DNA of 64,000 nt from Fictibacillus sp. FJAT-27399 (GTDB lineage: Bacteria > Bacillota > Bacilli > Bacillales > Fictibacillaceae), in NCBI RefSeq assembly GCF_001510655.1, contig NZ_LMVC01000002.1, positions 455,700-519,699 on the forward strand, read 5' to 3'. Under the pieces are notes generated by a model that saw only the letters and a program-made list of their open reading frames with translations, searched no databases and was not told where the DNA came from. Position 1 is the stretch's first letter; the number at the start of each line of letters is the position of its first letter. Positions 53,728-62,600 of this stretch are shown one piece after another. The translations under genes were made by a program, and so were the position numbers.

Positions 53728-55479
53728 ATGCGTAAAACAAAAATAGTCTGTACGATCGGACCTGCAAGTGAAAGTGTGGAGAAGTTAACACAGCTCATTG
53801 AAACAGGTATGAATGTGGCTCGTCTAAACTTTTCCCACGGAGATTTTGAAGAACATGGGGCGCGTATCAAAAATATTAGAGAAGCGTCTGCCAAGCTTGG
53901 TAAGACTGTTGCGATTCTTTTAGATACAAAAGGCCCGGAAATCCGTACACAAACACTTGAAGGCGGAGTTGCGGAACTTCAGTCAGGTGAAGAGCTTGTT
54001 ATTTCTATGGAAGAAGTAATAGGGACAAGCCAGAAGATTTCTGTAACCTACCCGGGACTTGTTGATGATGTTCATGTCGGCTCTAAAATCCTGCTTGACG
54101 ATGGCCTGATTGAGCTTGAAGTTACACATGTTGGTTCCAAAGAAATCACGACAAAGATTTTGAACAGCGGAACTTTAAAAAATAAAAAAGGCGTAAACGT
54201 TCCAAACGTAAGCGTGAAGCTTCCAGGTATTACAGAAAAGGACGCTAAGGACATTGAGTTTGGTATCGAGCAGGGAATTGATTTCATCGCTGCTTCCTTT
54301 GTACGCCGTGCAACAGATGTTCTAGAGATCCGTGAGATCCTTGAAAAAAACAATGCACAAAGCATTCAAATCATCCCTAAGATCGAAAACCAAGAAGGTG
54401 TCGAAAATATTGATGAGATTCTGGCAGTATCTGACGGCTTGATGGTTGCCCGCGGTGACTTAGGCGTGGAGATTCCTGCTGAGGAAGTGCCTCTTGTACA
54501 AAAAATGCTGATCAAAAAATGTAATGAACTAGGGAAACCTGTCATCACAGCAACCCAAATGCTTGATTCCATGCAGCGCAACCCTCGTCCGACACGTGCA
54601 GAAGCAAGTGATGTGGCTAATGCAATCTTTGACGGTACAGATGCGATCATGCTTTCTGGTGAAACAGCTGCAGGAACGTATCCAGTTGAAGCGGTTCAAA
54701 CGATGCATAAGATTGCTAAACGTGCAGAATCTGCATTAGATTATCGAAACATCCTATCTCAGCGCAGCAAGGAAAGCAAAACAACGATCACCGATGCCAT
54801 TTCTCAATCGGTTTCCTTTACAGCTTTAAATCTTGAAGCAGATGCGGTGATCACTGCGACTGAACGCGGAATGACAGCACGCATGATCTCTAAATACCGC
54901 CCAAAGGCACCTCTTATCGCGGTGACAAGCCATGAAGATGTAATGAGAAAGCTATCACTCGTATGGGGAGTACACCCTGTTAAAGGGAAGAAAGCCAATA
55001 CTACGGATGAAATGTTCCAGATTGCAATCGATTCTTCACTTGAAAGCAACCTGGTTGTACATGGAAACATAGTCGTAATTACGGCTGGAGTTCCTGTAGG
55101 CAAAACAGGTTCAACCAACCTTATGAAAGTTCACGTTATCGGTGATGTACTTGCTAAGGGACAAGGCATCGGACAGCAATCTGCAACTGGTAAGGTTGTT
55201 ATTGCACGAAATGCAGAAGAAGCTTCAAACGTTAACGAAGGCGACATCCTGGTAACCATCGGAACAGACCGTGAAATGATGCCAGCAATAGAAAAAGCTG
55301 CGGCGATCATTACTGAAGAAGGCGGTTTGACCAGCCATGCAGCAGTAGTCGGCATCAGCCTGGGCAAACCAGTTATTGTCGGCCTTCAAGACGCTACAAA
55401 GCTTCTAAAAGACGGACAGGAAATTACAGTTGACGCTTCTAAAGGCGATATCTACGACGGGCATAAAAACGTTCTATAA
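53728..55479 (+). CDS. pyk: Pyruvate kinase
   Basis: Transfers phosphate from PEP to ADP, giving pyruvate and ATP. The 583-aa protein starts [15 protein letters not shown] and has [11 protein letters not shown], the substrate site [17 protein letters not shown] and [11 protein letters not shown]. After residue about 475 it carries the extra PEP-utiliser-like domain of Bacillus pyruvate kinases ([23 protein letters not shown]), whose conserved TSHA is visible. ATG at 53728 with ACAGGAGGAAG; the frame open to 53599 overlaps pfkA and is not used. Confidence 0.98.
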   Translation: MRKTKIVCTIGPASESVEKLTQLIETGMNVARLNFSHGDFEEHGARIKNIREASAKLGKTVAILLDTKGPEIRTQTLEGGVAELQSGEELVISMEEVIGTSQKISVTYPGLVDDVHVGSKILLDDGLIELEVTHVGSKEITTKILNSGTLKNKKGVNVPNVSVKLPGITEKDAKDIEFGIEQGIDFIAASFVRRATDVLEIREILEKNNAQSIQIIPKIENQEGVENIDEILAVSDGLMVARGDLGVEIPAEEVPLVQKMLIKKCNELGKPVITATQMLDSMQRNPRPTRAEASDVANAIFDGTDAIMLSGETAAGTYPVEAVQTMHKIAKRAESALDYRNILSQRSKESKTTITDAISQSVSFTALNLEADAVITATERGMTARMISKYRPKAPLIAVTSHEDVMRKLSLVWGVHPVKGKKANTTDEMFQIAIDSSLESNLVVHGNIVVITAGVPVGKTGSTNLMKVHVIGDVLAKGQGIGQQSATGKVVIARNAEEASNVNEGDILVTIGTDREMMPAIEKAAAIITEEGGLTSHAAVVGISLGKPVIVGLQDATKLLKDGQEITVDASKGDIYDGHKNVL

Positions 55480-55487
55480 TTTATCAT

Positions 55488-55519
55488 AAAAAGAGAAGGA
55501 GTCCATCCTTCTCTTTTTT
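55488..55519 (+). terminator. Intrinsic terminator of pfkA-pyk
   Basis: Perfect stem AAAAAGAGAAGGA / TCCTTCTCTTTTT with loop GTCCA. Confidence 0.92.
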
Positions 55520-55585
55520 CTTAGGCTTTGTTAATCCAAATTGTTGATTTTCAAAATGGAAACCTTTCTAAAAGGAGCAACTTTT

Positions 55586-55981
55586 ATGTTCAGGATCTTA
55601 TTTGTATTGCTGCTGATCATACCCGCCGCTGAAATAGGAATATTGGTGTGGGTAGGGAATCTGATTGGCCCGATTCCTACCGTAGCATTAATCATTTTCA
55701 CAGGCCTTTTGGGAGCATGGCTGGCCAAGAGAGAGGGGCTTAACGCTCTCAGAAATGCACAGAGCCAGCTGCAAAACGGCCAGGTGCCAGGCACCGTACT
55801 GATTGACGGTATCTGTATCCTTGCGGGAGGCGTATTTTTGTTCACCCCAGGGTTCATCTCTGACATTTTCGGCTTCCTGCTGCTTTTTCCGCCGACGCGT
55901 TCAATAGCTAAAGTTCAGCTATTGCGTTATTTTCAGCGGAAAATTAAGTCCGGACAGTATAATTTCTATTGGAAACGATAA
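55586..55981 (+). CDS. fxsA: FxsA family membrane protein
   Basis: A 131-aa integral membrane protein of the FxsA family (E. coli FxsA over-production relieves F-plasmid exclusion of phage T7; cellular role unclear). Hydrophobic segments fall near residues 3-20, 25-44 and 68-97. Family hallmarks are the Glu in IPAAEIGILVWVG, TGLLGAWLAKREGL and FTPGFISDIFGFLLLFPPTR. ATG at 55586 with AAAGGAGC; the frame runs back to 55541 without a site. It lies between pyk and ytvI as ytzA does in B. subtilis. A weak hairpin (AGAGC / GCTCT) follows. Confidence 0.9.
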   Translation: MFRILFVLLLIIPAAEIGILVWVGNLIGPIPTVALIIFTGLLGAWLAKREGLNALRNAQSQLQNGQVPGTVLIDGICILAGGVFLFTPGFISDIFGFLLLFPPTRSIAKVQLLRYFQRKIKSGQYNFYWKR

Positions 55982-56070
55982 AAGAGCATCCATTCGGAGG
56001 CTCTCTTCTTGTTTTTTGAACAAATAAGTTTATTCAAGGTGTTGGCTGGGGTTTAAATTGGAGCGTCATC

Positions 56071-56140
56071 TGAATACGCGCGGAAATGAGAGGTTTACCC
56101 GCCGAAATCGTTCTTTTATCCGCCAAAACACATTTATGGT
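56071..56140. repeat. Degenerate repeat array of about 20 bp (CCGCC-AAA)
   Basis: Successive segments TTTACCCGCCGAAATCGTTC and TTTTATCCGCCAAAACACAT are alignable, with period about 20, preceded by a weaker related segment (ACGCGCGGAAATGAG). The unit length resembles the array at 14125. It lies between fxsA and the end of ytvI. Confidence 0.45.
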
Positions 56141-56165
56141 AAACAACCAACCCGAAACAGGCGTT

Positions 56166-57278
56166 TCAGCTCTTCCCTTTAATAAAATAATACACTTCAT
56201 GAAAGAACTGAGCCTGGTGCAGGGCACGGATGATAACAAGGAAGGCTGGTCCAATCAGAAGGCCGAGGAATCCGAACCATTGGAACCCGACAAACAGAAC
56301 AATGAGTGTGGCAAGAGGATCGAGCCCTATGGTCGAGGAAAGGATTTTTGGTTCAGTCAGCTGACGCTGGATGATGACCACGCCATAGAGGACGGAAAGC
56401 CCGACAGTTAACGGGTAATTGCCGGAAACAAAAGTATAGGCGATCCAGGGCATGAATACCGCTCCTGTTCCTAAATAGGGCAGCAGGTCCACCGCACCAA
56501 TTAACAAAGCAATCGTAATGGCATATTCTATCCGAAGAAGCAATAGGCCGATTAATACGATAAAGGCTGTAATGGATATGAGCGTCAATTGAGCTTTCGC
56601 AAAACCAAACAGTGCTTTGCGGAGCTCGATATAGACGGTCCGGGTACTCGCTATCCACTTATCGGAAGAAATCTTTCGGAGATATCCGGAAAGACGATAC
56701 CAGTCTTTGCAAACAAAAAAAGCAGCGAGAATTGAAAATACGAGCACAGAAACAAGGCTTGGAAGACTGACAAGAACAGCAGAAATCAGGTTGACGGTAT
56801 CCTGCGCCAGGTTGCTGACTGTTGTAGTAATGTGGGTTCCGACTTCATCGATATTTTTCATGATTGTCTGCTGGTGGCCGTTGTCGAGATTGTTAAACAT
56901 GCGGTTGATGTCATTATAAAGCGGCAGGATTTTATTTTTGAAATAGATTTCCATGTATTGTACCAGCGTTTTACTGTAATCAGGAAGAACATGTGCCAAG
57001 TAGGCGAAACCTGAAAAAATTTCTCGCATCAGGAGCAAAACCGCTCCTGCAAGTGCGGCAATAAGAAGCAGAAGAGCTGTAAAAACGGCAAATCCCCGGT
57101 GCATTTTACCCTTTTCTTCTAAAAAGTTAACGAATGGATTGATGGACATGGCGATGATTCCACCAAGGATAAAAGGGTACGTCACTTTGGAAAGAAAAAA
57201 ACAGGCAAGTAAGACAATGGAAAATAAACATACTATGAGGAAGAAGCGCAGAATTCGGTGCAAATACTCATTGTTCAT
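56166..57278 (-). CDS. ytvI: AI-2E family transporter YtvI
   Basis: A 370-aa polytopic membrane protein of the AI-2E (PerM) superfamily, which includes autoinducer-2 exporters and sodium/proton antiporters. About seven or eight hydrophobic segments surround a soluble stretch at residues 95-150. The conserved TGAVFMPWI, LLPYLGTGA and the C-terminal PKILSSTIGLDPLATLIVLFVGFQWFGFLGLLIGPAF (in pieces) are clear. Sporulation-associated YtvI homologues occupy this place in B. subtilis. Substrate unknown. ATG after GGATGGTGAAG. Confidence 0.88.
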   Translation of the reverse strand: MNNEYLHRILRFFLIVCLFSIVLLACFFLSKVTYPFILGGIIAMSINPFVNFLEEKGKMHRGFAVFTALLLLIAALAGAVLLLMREIFSGFAYLAHVLPDYSKTLVQYMEIYFKNKILPLYNDINRMFNNLDNGHQQTIMKNIDEVGTHITTTVSNLAQDTVNLISAVLVSLPSLVSVLVFSILAAFFVCKDWYRLSGYLRKISSDKWIASTRTVYIELRKALFGFAKAQLTLISITAFIVLIGLLLLRIEYAITIALLIGAVDLLPYLGTGAVFMPWIAYTFVSGNYPLTVGLSVLYGVVIIQRQLTEPKILSSTIGLDPLATLIVLFVGFQWFGFLGLLIGPAFLVIIRALHQAQFFHEVYYFIKGKS

Positions 57279-57332
57279 ATCTTCACCATCCGTTCCCGGT
57301 CACTAGCAAAATAGAAAGAAGGGCTACCCATC

Positions 57333-57791
57333 ATGCAGTCAACATTATTTTTGGTCATCTTGCTGGCCATTGGAATCATAGCGAAAAATCAGTCCCTGAT
57401 TATTGCTCTCTCTGTACTGCTTGTCCTTAAATTTACAGGCATTGGAGATAAGGTCTTTCCGCTGATCCAACAGAAAGGCATCAATTGGGGCGTTACGATC
57501 ATCACGATTGCCGTTTTGATTCCGATCGCTACAGGTGACATCGGATTTAAGCAGCTTCAGGAAGCTTTGAAGTCCTCCTTTGCGTGGATTGCCTTGCTTT
57601 CAGGAATTTTTGTAGCCATCATCGCATCAAAAGGGATCACCCTTCTTCAAGATGATCCGCATATAACAGCAGCTCTTGTTTTCGGCACCATTCTTGCTGT
57701 AGCTTTCTTAAACGGAGTTGCTGTAGGCCCATTAATCGGGGCAGGAATTGCGTATATGGCAATGAAAGTTGTCGAATTTTTCAGTGCGTAA
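57333..57791 (+). CDS. ytwI: DUF441 membrane protein YtwI
   Basis: A 152-aa hydrophobic protein with four membrane segments (about residues 3-33, 50-66, 83-102 and 112-145), of the UPF0756/DUF441 family. Function unknown. ATG with GAAGGGC about 9 bases upstream. It stands between ytvI and citZ, as in B. subtilis. Confidence 0.87.
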   Translation: MQSTLFLVILLAIGIIAKNQSLIIALSVLLVLKFTGIGDKVFPLIQQKGINWGVTIITIAVLIPIATGDIGFKQLQEALKSSFAWIALLSGIFVAIIASKGITLLQDDPHITAALVFGTILAVAFLNGVAVGPLIGAGIAYMAMKVVEFFSA

Positions 57792-57841
57792 ACAACGAAA
57801 AAAGCCATTTCCATTCACAAAGCCCTGTTTATTGTTTATAA

Positions 57842-57870
57842 TTGACTTATATGTTCCAATTCCTTTAAAT
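57842..57870 (+). promoter_or_regulatory. Probable sigma-A promoter of citZ-icd-mdh
   Basis: TTGACT (57842-57847), exact 17-bp spacer, TTAAAT (57865-57870). ATAA-N5-TTAT around the -35 recalls the CcpC dyad but has 5 rather than 7 central bases. Confidence 0.55.
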
Positions 57871-57897
57871 AGTCTACATTTCTTTATATGCTAGAAA

Positions 57898-57926
57898 TGT
57901 AAGCTCTTACTTATAAGAGTTTTTTG
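57898..57926 (+). promoter_or_regulatory. citZ leader: cre-like palindrome overlapping a terminator-like hairpin
   Basis: TGTAAGCTCTTACT (57898-57911) resembles a cre with two mismatches. Its right half CTCTTA (57904-57909) also pairs with TAAGAG (57914-57919), followed by six T. Both elements lie in the leader, after the predicted transcript start. In B. subtilis citZ is repressed by CcpA and CcpC. Confidence 0.45.
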
Positions 57927-57980
57927 GTTTTGTGCTTTTCTATTAAAGGAGAAAGAGAATTTAGAAAGGGAGAGATAACC

Positions 57981-59096
57981 ATGACAGCAACAAGAGGATT
58001 AGAAGGTGTAGTAGCCACAACCTCATCTGTCAGCTCAATCATTGATGATGTACTGACATACAGAGGGTACAGTATTGATGACTTGGCAGACCACGCAACA
58101 TTTGAGGAAGTAGTATATTTATTGTGGAATGGAAAACTTCCTAATGAAAAGGAACTTGATCAATTCAAAGCAGAGCTTGCTGAGCAAGCCGCTGTATCTG
58201 ATGATTTAATCCAACATTTGAAATCGCTTCCTTTAAAAGGTGTACATCCAATGGCCATTCTTCGTACAGCGGTTTCCATGCTTGGAATGTATGATGAAGA
58301 TGCTGAGGATATGTCTACCGAAGGAAATTACAGAAAAGCGGTAAAACTTCAAGCGCAGATTTCAACAGTTGTCACAGCGTTTGCAAGGATCCGTGAAGGA
58401 AAAGAACCGGTTGCTCCGCGCAAGGATCTCGGTCTCGCGGCAAACTTCCTATACATGCTTACTGGCAATGAGCCAGACGAAGTTGCAGTGGAAGCGTTTA
58501 ACAAGGCTTTGGTTCTTCATGCGGACCATGAGCTAAATGCTTCAACATTTACAGCACGTGTTGCGGTGGCTACATTATCTGACATGTATTCTGGTGTTAC
58601 TGCAGCAATCAGTGCCCTAAAAGGACCTCTTCACGGAGGAGCAAACGAGCAAGTTATGAAAATGCTCAGCGAAATCAACAGTGAAGAGAACGTGGAAAGC
58701 TACTTAAGAAATGCGATCGATAACAAACAAAAGATCATGGGCTTTGGGCACCGTGTATATAAGAGCGGGGACCCTCGCGCGAAACATCTTCGTGAAATGA
58801 GCAAACAGCTGACAACAACAACAGGTGAAGAAAAATGGTATAACATGTCTGTGAAATTAGAAGAGCTGCTGAAAGAAGAAAAAGGACTTCTTCCGAATGT
58901 AGACTTCTATTCTGCAAGCGTATACCACAGCCTAAGCATCCCTCACGATATTTTCACACCGATTTTTGCGGTGAGCCGTGTATCAGGCTGGATTGCCCAC
59001 ATTCTTGAACAATATGAGAATAACCGTCTGATTCGTCCGCGTGCAGATTATACCGGACCATCCATGCAAAAGTACACACCGCTTTCTGAACGCTAA
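57981..59096 (+). CDS. citZ: Citrate synthase
   Basis: Condenses oxaloacetate and acetyl-CoA, the entry step of the TCA cycle. The 371-aa type I citrate synthase shows RGYSIDDLADHATFEEVVYLL, the catalytic His in LVLHADHELNASTF, GPLHGGANEQV, GFGHRVYKSGDPRA with the second His, and the Asp in NVDFYSASVYHSLSIP. ATG at 57981 after AAAGGGAGAG; the frame back to 57924 covers the leader. First gene of citZ-icd-mdh. Confidence 0.98.
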   Translation: MTATRGLEGVVATTSSVSSIIDDVLTYRGYSIDDLADHATFEEVVYLLWNGKLPNEKELDQFKAELAEQAAVSDDLIQHLKSLPLKGVHPMAILRTAVSMLGMYDEDAEDMSTEGNYRKAVKLQAQISTVVTAFARIREGKEPVAPRKDLGLAANFLYMLTGNEPDEVAVEAFNKALVLHADHELNASTFTARVAVATLSDMYSGVTAAISALKGPLHGGANEQVMKMLSEINSEENVESYLRNAIDNKQKIMGFGHRVYKSGDPRAKHLREMSKQLTTTTGEEKWYNMSVKLEELLKEEKGLLPNVDFYSASVYHSLSIPHDIFTPIFAVSRVSGWIAHILEQYENNRLIRPRADYTGPSMQKYTPLSER

Positions 59097-59107
59097 TTCT
59101 TAGAAAG

Positions 59108-59137
59108 AAAAGAGAAGAGGGGTTACTCTTCTCTTTT
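59108..59137 (+). terminator. Hairpin in the citZ-icd gap
   Basis: Perfect stem AAAAGAGAAGA / TCTTCTCTTTT, but only four T follow. It may stabilise or end part of the citZ transcripts ahead of icd. Confidence 0.6.
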
Positions 59138-59194
59138 GAAAGTTATTTTAGTAGGATAGAAAAGTAAGAGATTTTAGATAGGAGGACGAGCAAC

Positions 59195-60463
59195 ATGTCA
59201 AATGGAGAGCGTATTACAGTAGATAACGGGGTATTAAACGTACCTAACCAGCCAATTATTCCTTTTATTGAGGGAGATGGGACTGGCCCTGATATTTGGG
59301 CGGCAGCATCACGTGTTCTTGAAGCAGCAGTAGACAAAGCATACAACGGTGAAAAGAAAATCGTCTGGAAAGAAGTTCTTGCCGGAGAAAAGGCATTCAA
59401 CGAAACTGGTGAATGGCTTCCGTCAGAAACACTTGATGTGATCCGCGATTACATAATCGCAATTAAAGGACCTCTTACAACGCCGGTTGGCGGAGGTATC
59501 CGTTCATTAAACGTGGCGCTTCGCCAGGAGCTGGACTTATTCACTTGTCTTCGCCCGGTTCGTTATTTCCAAGGTGTACCTTCACCTGTTAAGCGTCCGG
59601 AAGACACAGACATGGTCATCTTCCGTGAAAATACAGAAGATATCTATGCTGGAATTGAATATGCGAGCGGTTCTGATGAAGTGAAGAAGGTTATCTCTTT
59701 CCTTCAGGAAGAAATGGGAGTAAAGAAAATCCGTTTCCCTGAAACTTCAGGTATCGGAATTAAGCCGGTTTCTTCTGAAGGGACAAAACGTCTTGTTCGT
59801 GCTGCCCTTCAGTATGCAATCAGCGAAGGACGCAAGAGCTTAACACTTGTCCACAAAGGAAACATCATGAAATTTACAGAAGGTGCTTTCAAAAACTGGG
59901 GCTACGAGCTTGCTGAACAAGAATTCGGCGATAAAGTATTCACTTGGGCTCAATATGACCGTATTGTTGAAGAGCAAGGAAAAGATGCTGCGAATAAAGC
60001 ACAAGCTGATGCAGAAGCTGCTGGCAAAATTATCGTAAAAGATTCTATTGCTGATATCTTCCTTCAACAGATCCTTACTCGTCCTGCAGAGTTCGATGTT
60101 GTAGCGACAATGAACCTTAACGGAGACTACATTTCTGATGCACTTGCTGCACAAGTAGGCGGAATCGGAATTGCTCCTGGAGCAAACATCAACTATGAAA
60201 CTGGACATGCGATCTTTGAAGCTACACATGGTACAGCTCCTAAATATGCGGGCTTGGATAAAGTTAACCCTTCTTCTGTTATCCTTTCAGGTGTATTAAT
60301 GCTTGAACACCTTGGATGGCAAGAAGCAGCTAAACTCATTACAAATGCTATGGAAAAAGCGATTGCCGGCAAAGTAGTCACTTATGATTTCGCTCGTTTG
60401 ATGGACGGCGCTACAGAAGTGAAATGTTCTGAGTTTGCCGACGAACTCATCAGCAACATGTAA
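59195..60463 (+). CDS. icd: Isocitrate dehydrogenase (NADP)
   Basis: Oxidative decarboxylation of isocitrate to 2-oxoglutarate. The 422-aa enzyme contains [32 protein letters not shown] with the substrate Ser, [14 protein letters not shown], the catalytic Lys in [13 protein letters not shown], the metal-binding [17 protein letters not shown] and the coenzyme site [14 protein letters not shown] after ATAGGAGGACG. Second gene of the TCA operon. Confidence 0.98.
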   Translation: MSNGERITVDNGVLNVPNQPIIPFIEGDGTGPDIWAAASRVLEAAVDKAYNGEKKIVWKEVLAGEKAFNETGEWLPSETLDVIRDYIIAIKGPLTTPVGGGIRSLNVALRQELDLFTCLRPVRYFQGVPSPVKRPEDTDMVIFRENTEDIYAGIEYASGSDEVKKVISFLQEEMGVKKIRFPETSGIGIKPVSSEGTKRLVRAALQYAISEGRKSLTLVHKGNIMKFTEGAFKNWGYELAEQEFGDKVFTWAQYDRIVEEQGKDAANKAQADAEAAGKIIVKDSIADIFLQQILTRPAEFDVVATMNLNGDYISDALAAQVGGIGIAPGANINYETGHAIFEATHGTAPKYAGLDKVNPSSVILSGVLMLEHLGWQEAAKLITNAMEKAIAGKVVTYDFARLMDGATEVKCSEFADELISNM

Positions 60464-60471
60464 TAAAAGAT

Positions 60472-60491
60472 GGCCCCGGCTCGCCGGGGCC
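60472..60491 (+). terminator. GC-rich hairpin after icd
   Basis: Perfect stem GGCCCCGGC / GCCGGGGCC with a 2-base loop and no strong T-run. Termination, pausing or mRNA protection before mdh are all possible. Confidence 0.6.
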
Positions 60492-60513
60492 ACTGTTTAA
60501 ATCAAGGAAGTCA

Positions 60514-60565
60514 AGTCTAGCTCCAGCGCTTTTCAAACCAAAAAATGGGCGCTTGCGCTTTTCTA
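60514..60565 (+). repeat. GTCTAGCT-CAGCGC repeat family, copy D (short), inside the citZ-icd-mdh operon
   Basis: GTCTAGCTCCAGCGCTTTTC at one end and GGGCGCTTGCGCTTTTC at the other. It is the same short form as copy C, inverted. It lies between icd and mdh, so it is transcribed with the operon. Confidence 0.65.
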
Positions 60566-60597
60566 AATAGAACCAGGATAATTTGGAGGGATTCTTT

Positions 60598-61539
60598 ATG
60601 GCAGTGAACTCACGCAAAAAGATTTCAGTCATTGGTGCAGGTTTTACAGGAGCAACAACAGCATTTATCGCAGCACAAAAAGAACTTGGGGATGTAGTGC
60701 TTGTTGACATTCCTCAAGCAGAAAATCCTACTAAAGGAAAAGCGTTGGACATGCTTGAAGCAAGCCCTGTACAAGGATTCGATGCGAACATCATTGGTAC
60801 TTCCAACTATGAAGATACAAAAGATTCCGATGTAGTAGTTATCACTGCAGGAATTGCACGTAAACCAGGTATGAGCCGTGATGATCTTGTGAACACAAAT
60901 GCAAAAGTCATGAAAAGCGTTACACAGGAAATCGTGAAATATTCTCCGAACACTGTAATCATCGTTCTAACTAACCCGGTTGATGCGATGACTTACACAG
61001 TTCTTAAAGAATCCGGTTTCCCGAAAAGCCGTGTAATCGGCCAATCCGGTATCCTTGATTCTGCTCGTTTCCGTACGTTCATCTCTCAAGAATTGAACCT
61101 CTCTGTAAAAGATATTACCGGTTTTGTTCTTGGCGGACACGGGGACGACATGGTGCCGCTCGTACGCTACTCTTATGCAGGCGGAATTCCATTAGAAAAA
61201 TTAATTCCACAAGAACGTTTGGATGCGATTGTTGAACGTACTCGCAAAGGCGGAGGAGAAATCGTAAACCTTCTTGGAAACGGAAGCGCTTATTACGCTC
61301 CTGCTGCTTCATTGGTTGAAATGGTAGAAGCGGTATTGAAAGACCAAAGACGTGTTCTTCCGACTATCGCTTACCTCGAAGGCGAATATGGCTATGATGG
61401 AATTTGCCTTGGCGTTCCTACAATCGTAGGCGGAAACGGCCTTGAAGAAATCATTGAGCTTGAATTATCAGCAGATGAAAAAGCAGCGCTAGACCGTTCT
61501 GCAGAATCTGTGAAAAGCGTAATGAACGTATTAGCATAA
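60598..61539 (+). CDS. mdh: Malate dehydrogenase
   Basis: NAD-dependent oxidation of malate to oxaloacetate. The 313-aa LDH-like enzyme has the nucleotide site [14 protein letters not shown], the acidic [16 protein letters not shown], the substrate Arg loop [23 protein letters not shown] and the catalytic His in [16 protein letters not shown] at 60598 with TTGGAGGG. Third gene of the operon, 134 bases after icd, a gap holding a hairpin and a repeat copy. Confidence 0.98.
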   Translation: MAVNSRKKISVIGAGFTGATTAFIAAQKELGDVVLVDIPQAENPTKGKALDMLEASPVQGFDANIIGTSNYEDTKDSDVVVITAGIARKPGMSRDDLVNTNAKVMKSVTQEIVKYSPNTVIIVLTNPVDAMTYTVLKESGFPKSRVIGQSGILDSARFRTFISQELNLSVKDITGFVLGGHGDDMVPLVRYSYAGGIPLEKLIPQERLDAIVERTRKGGGEIVNLLGNGSAYYAPAASLVEMVEAVLKDQRRVLPTIAYLEGEYGYDGICLGVPTIVGGNGLEEIIELELSADEKAALDRSAESVKSVMNVLA

Positions 61540-61547
61540 ATCATTAG

Positions 61548-61580
61548 GTAAAAAGGTTCGGGTTTTTCCGGATCTTTTTA
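61548..61580 (+). terminator. Probable terminator after mdh
   Basis: Imperfect stem AAAAAGGTTCGG / CCGGATCTTTTT ending in five T. Confidence 0.6.
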
Positions 61581-61592
61581 TCACTTCACAAA

Positions 61593-61606
61593 TGTAAGCG
61601 TTTACT
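61593..61606. promoter_or_regulatory. Candidate cre before the MaoC-like gene
   Basis: TGTAAGCGTTTACT; read on the other strand it is AGTAAACGCTTACA, matching TGWAANCGNTNWCA at all but the first base. It lies 27 bases before the MaoC-like gene and 54 after mdh. No clear promoter boxes surround it. Confidence 0.6.
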
Positions 61607-61632
61607 TAGGGCTTGATGAGGGGTGGTCTTGT

Positions 61633-62109
61633 ATGTTGTTAGGAAAAAAGCGTAAACTGGGCAGAAAAATAGAAAAGATCCAAACAGGGGAAAAACTCGA
61701 ACTTTCCGAAACGATTGAAGATAAGGATTTGCTTTTGTACCTCGGACTCACCAATGACAACAACCCTTTATTCATTCAACATGATTATGCATCCATGACG
61801 CCATTTAAAAAACCAATTGTTCCGCAGGTTATGCTTATTGGCATGGTAACAGCTGCGGTGTCCAAGTATTTACCTGGACCAGGAAGCAGCATAAAAAAAC
61901 AATCTTTATCTTTTCCAAAACCTGTTTATCATTACGGCAAAGTTCATTTTTTGTTTCAGGTGACAGACATTGACCAGGAAGCTCATTCCATCAAGATGAG
62001 GGTTGAGGGGAAAAATGAAAAAAGCGAGCTGGTAATGGAAGGGGATCTTGAAATTTGCCCTCCATATCAGCCGAAATCCATAACCTCCAACACGTTGGAC
62101 AACTTCTAG
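61633..62109 (+). CDS. MaoC-like hotdog-fold protein
   Basis: A 158-aa protein of the MaoC/R-specific enoyl-CoA hydratase type. The hydratase-2 motif reads LTNDNNPLFIQHDYA: the catalytic Asp (Asp42) and NP are kept, but Phe47 stands where the catalytic His is expected (the usual form is D-x-N-P-x-H). The region PFKKPIVPQVMLIGMVTAAV follows, as in the family. It may be an acyl-CoA-binding or altered-activity relative. The N-terminus is Lys/Arg-rich. ATG with GAGGGGTGG. Its place between mdh and phoP is shared, as I recall, by several bacilli but not B. subtilis. Confidence 0.78.
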   Translation: MLLGKKRKLGRKIEKIQTGEKLELSETIEDKDLLLYLGLTNDNNPLFIQHDYASMTPFKKPIVPQVMLIGMVTAAVSKYLPGPGSSIKKQSLSFPKPVYHYGKVHFLFQVTDIDQEAHSIKMRVEGKNEKSELVMEGDLEICPPYQPKSITSNTLDNF

Positions 62110-62132
62110 ACCGGGCAGCCGGTCTTTTTTTA
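62108..62132 (+). terminator. Intrinsic terminator of the MaoC-like gene
   Basis: Stem AGACCGG / CCGGTCT with loop GCAG and seven T, overlapping the stop codon. Confidence 0.88.
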
Positions 62133-62133
62133 T

Positions 62134-62415
62134 GGCTCTTTTCTAAAAGATTGTTGCTTTTGGGTCATTTTTGTAAAGAGTCTTCATTGACAAGTTGATT
62201 GTAGTGCAAGGTGCGGAGACTCCTCGAAAATGAATTTCACATTTTCTTCGTGCGATATAACGCTGCCGCAGCCTTCCTTGTCCTGCGGGAGAAGCGGGAC
62301 AGGTGAGACCAACAGGCGCTGGCGCCGGTAAGGCTCACCGTGCGCCCCGCGAAAGCGAGCATCCTGAAAAGGAAATCAACTACTCCTAAGAGCAACAAAG
62401 GTTACGAAAACAGCC
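62134..62415 (+). repeat. MITE-like intergenic repeat, copy 3 (full length, 282 bp)
   Basis: Begins GGCTCTTTTCTAAAAGATTG and ends AAAGGTTACGAAAACAGCC. The ends are imperfect inverted repeats: read inward, each starts GGCT-TTTTC and reaches TTGTTGCT. The interior holds the GC-rich core with CGCCCCGCGAAAGCGAGCA and the CAAGGTGCGGAGACTCC block. Copy 1 (566-706) has the same ends without the middle; copy 2 (13894-14116) has the middle with other ends. No transposase is encoded. Confidence 0.82.
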
Positions 62416-62449
62416 TTTTTTATTGAAGGAAAGTATAAGATTTTGTTGG

Positions 62450-62597
62450 CATAGAAGCAGTGTCTAGCTTTAGCGCCCGAGGATGAAAATTGAATTCTAT
62501 TTTTGTCTTAAATGATGAAATATGAGTCTTATTTCATCTTAGGTCCTCGAAGGACGAAATATAAACACATTTCGTCTTTGGGCGCTTCAGCTTTTCA
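62450..62597 (+). repeat. GTCTAGCT-CAGCGC repeat family, copy E (long)
   Basis: CATAGAAGCAGTGTCTAGCT at the left and GGGCGCTTCAGCTTTTC at the right. Inside are blocks around CATCTTAGGTCCTCGAAGGAC and ATTTCGTC that recur in copies A and B. Together with copy 3 it fills most of the 600 bases between the MaoC-like gene and phoP. Confidence 0.7.
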
Positions 62598-62600
62598 AAA

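Noticed and set aside
57838-57850. CcpC operator ATAA-TTGAC-TTAT at the citZ promoter
   Set aside because: The described dyad has 7 central bases; here there are 5. Kept only as a remark.
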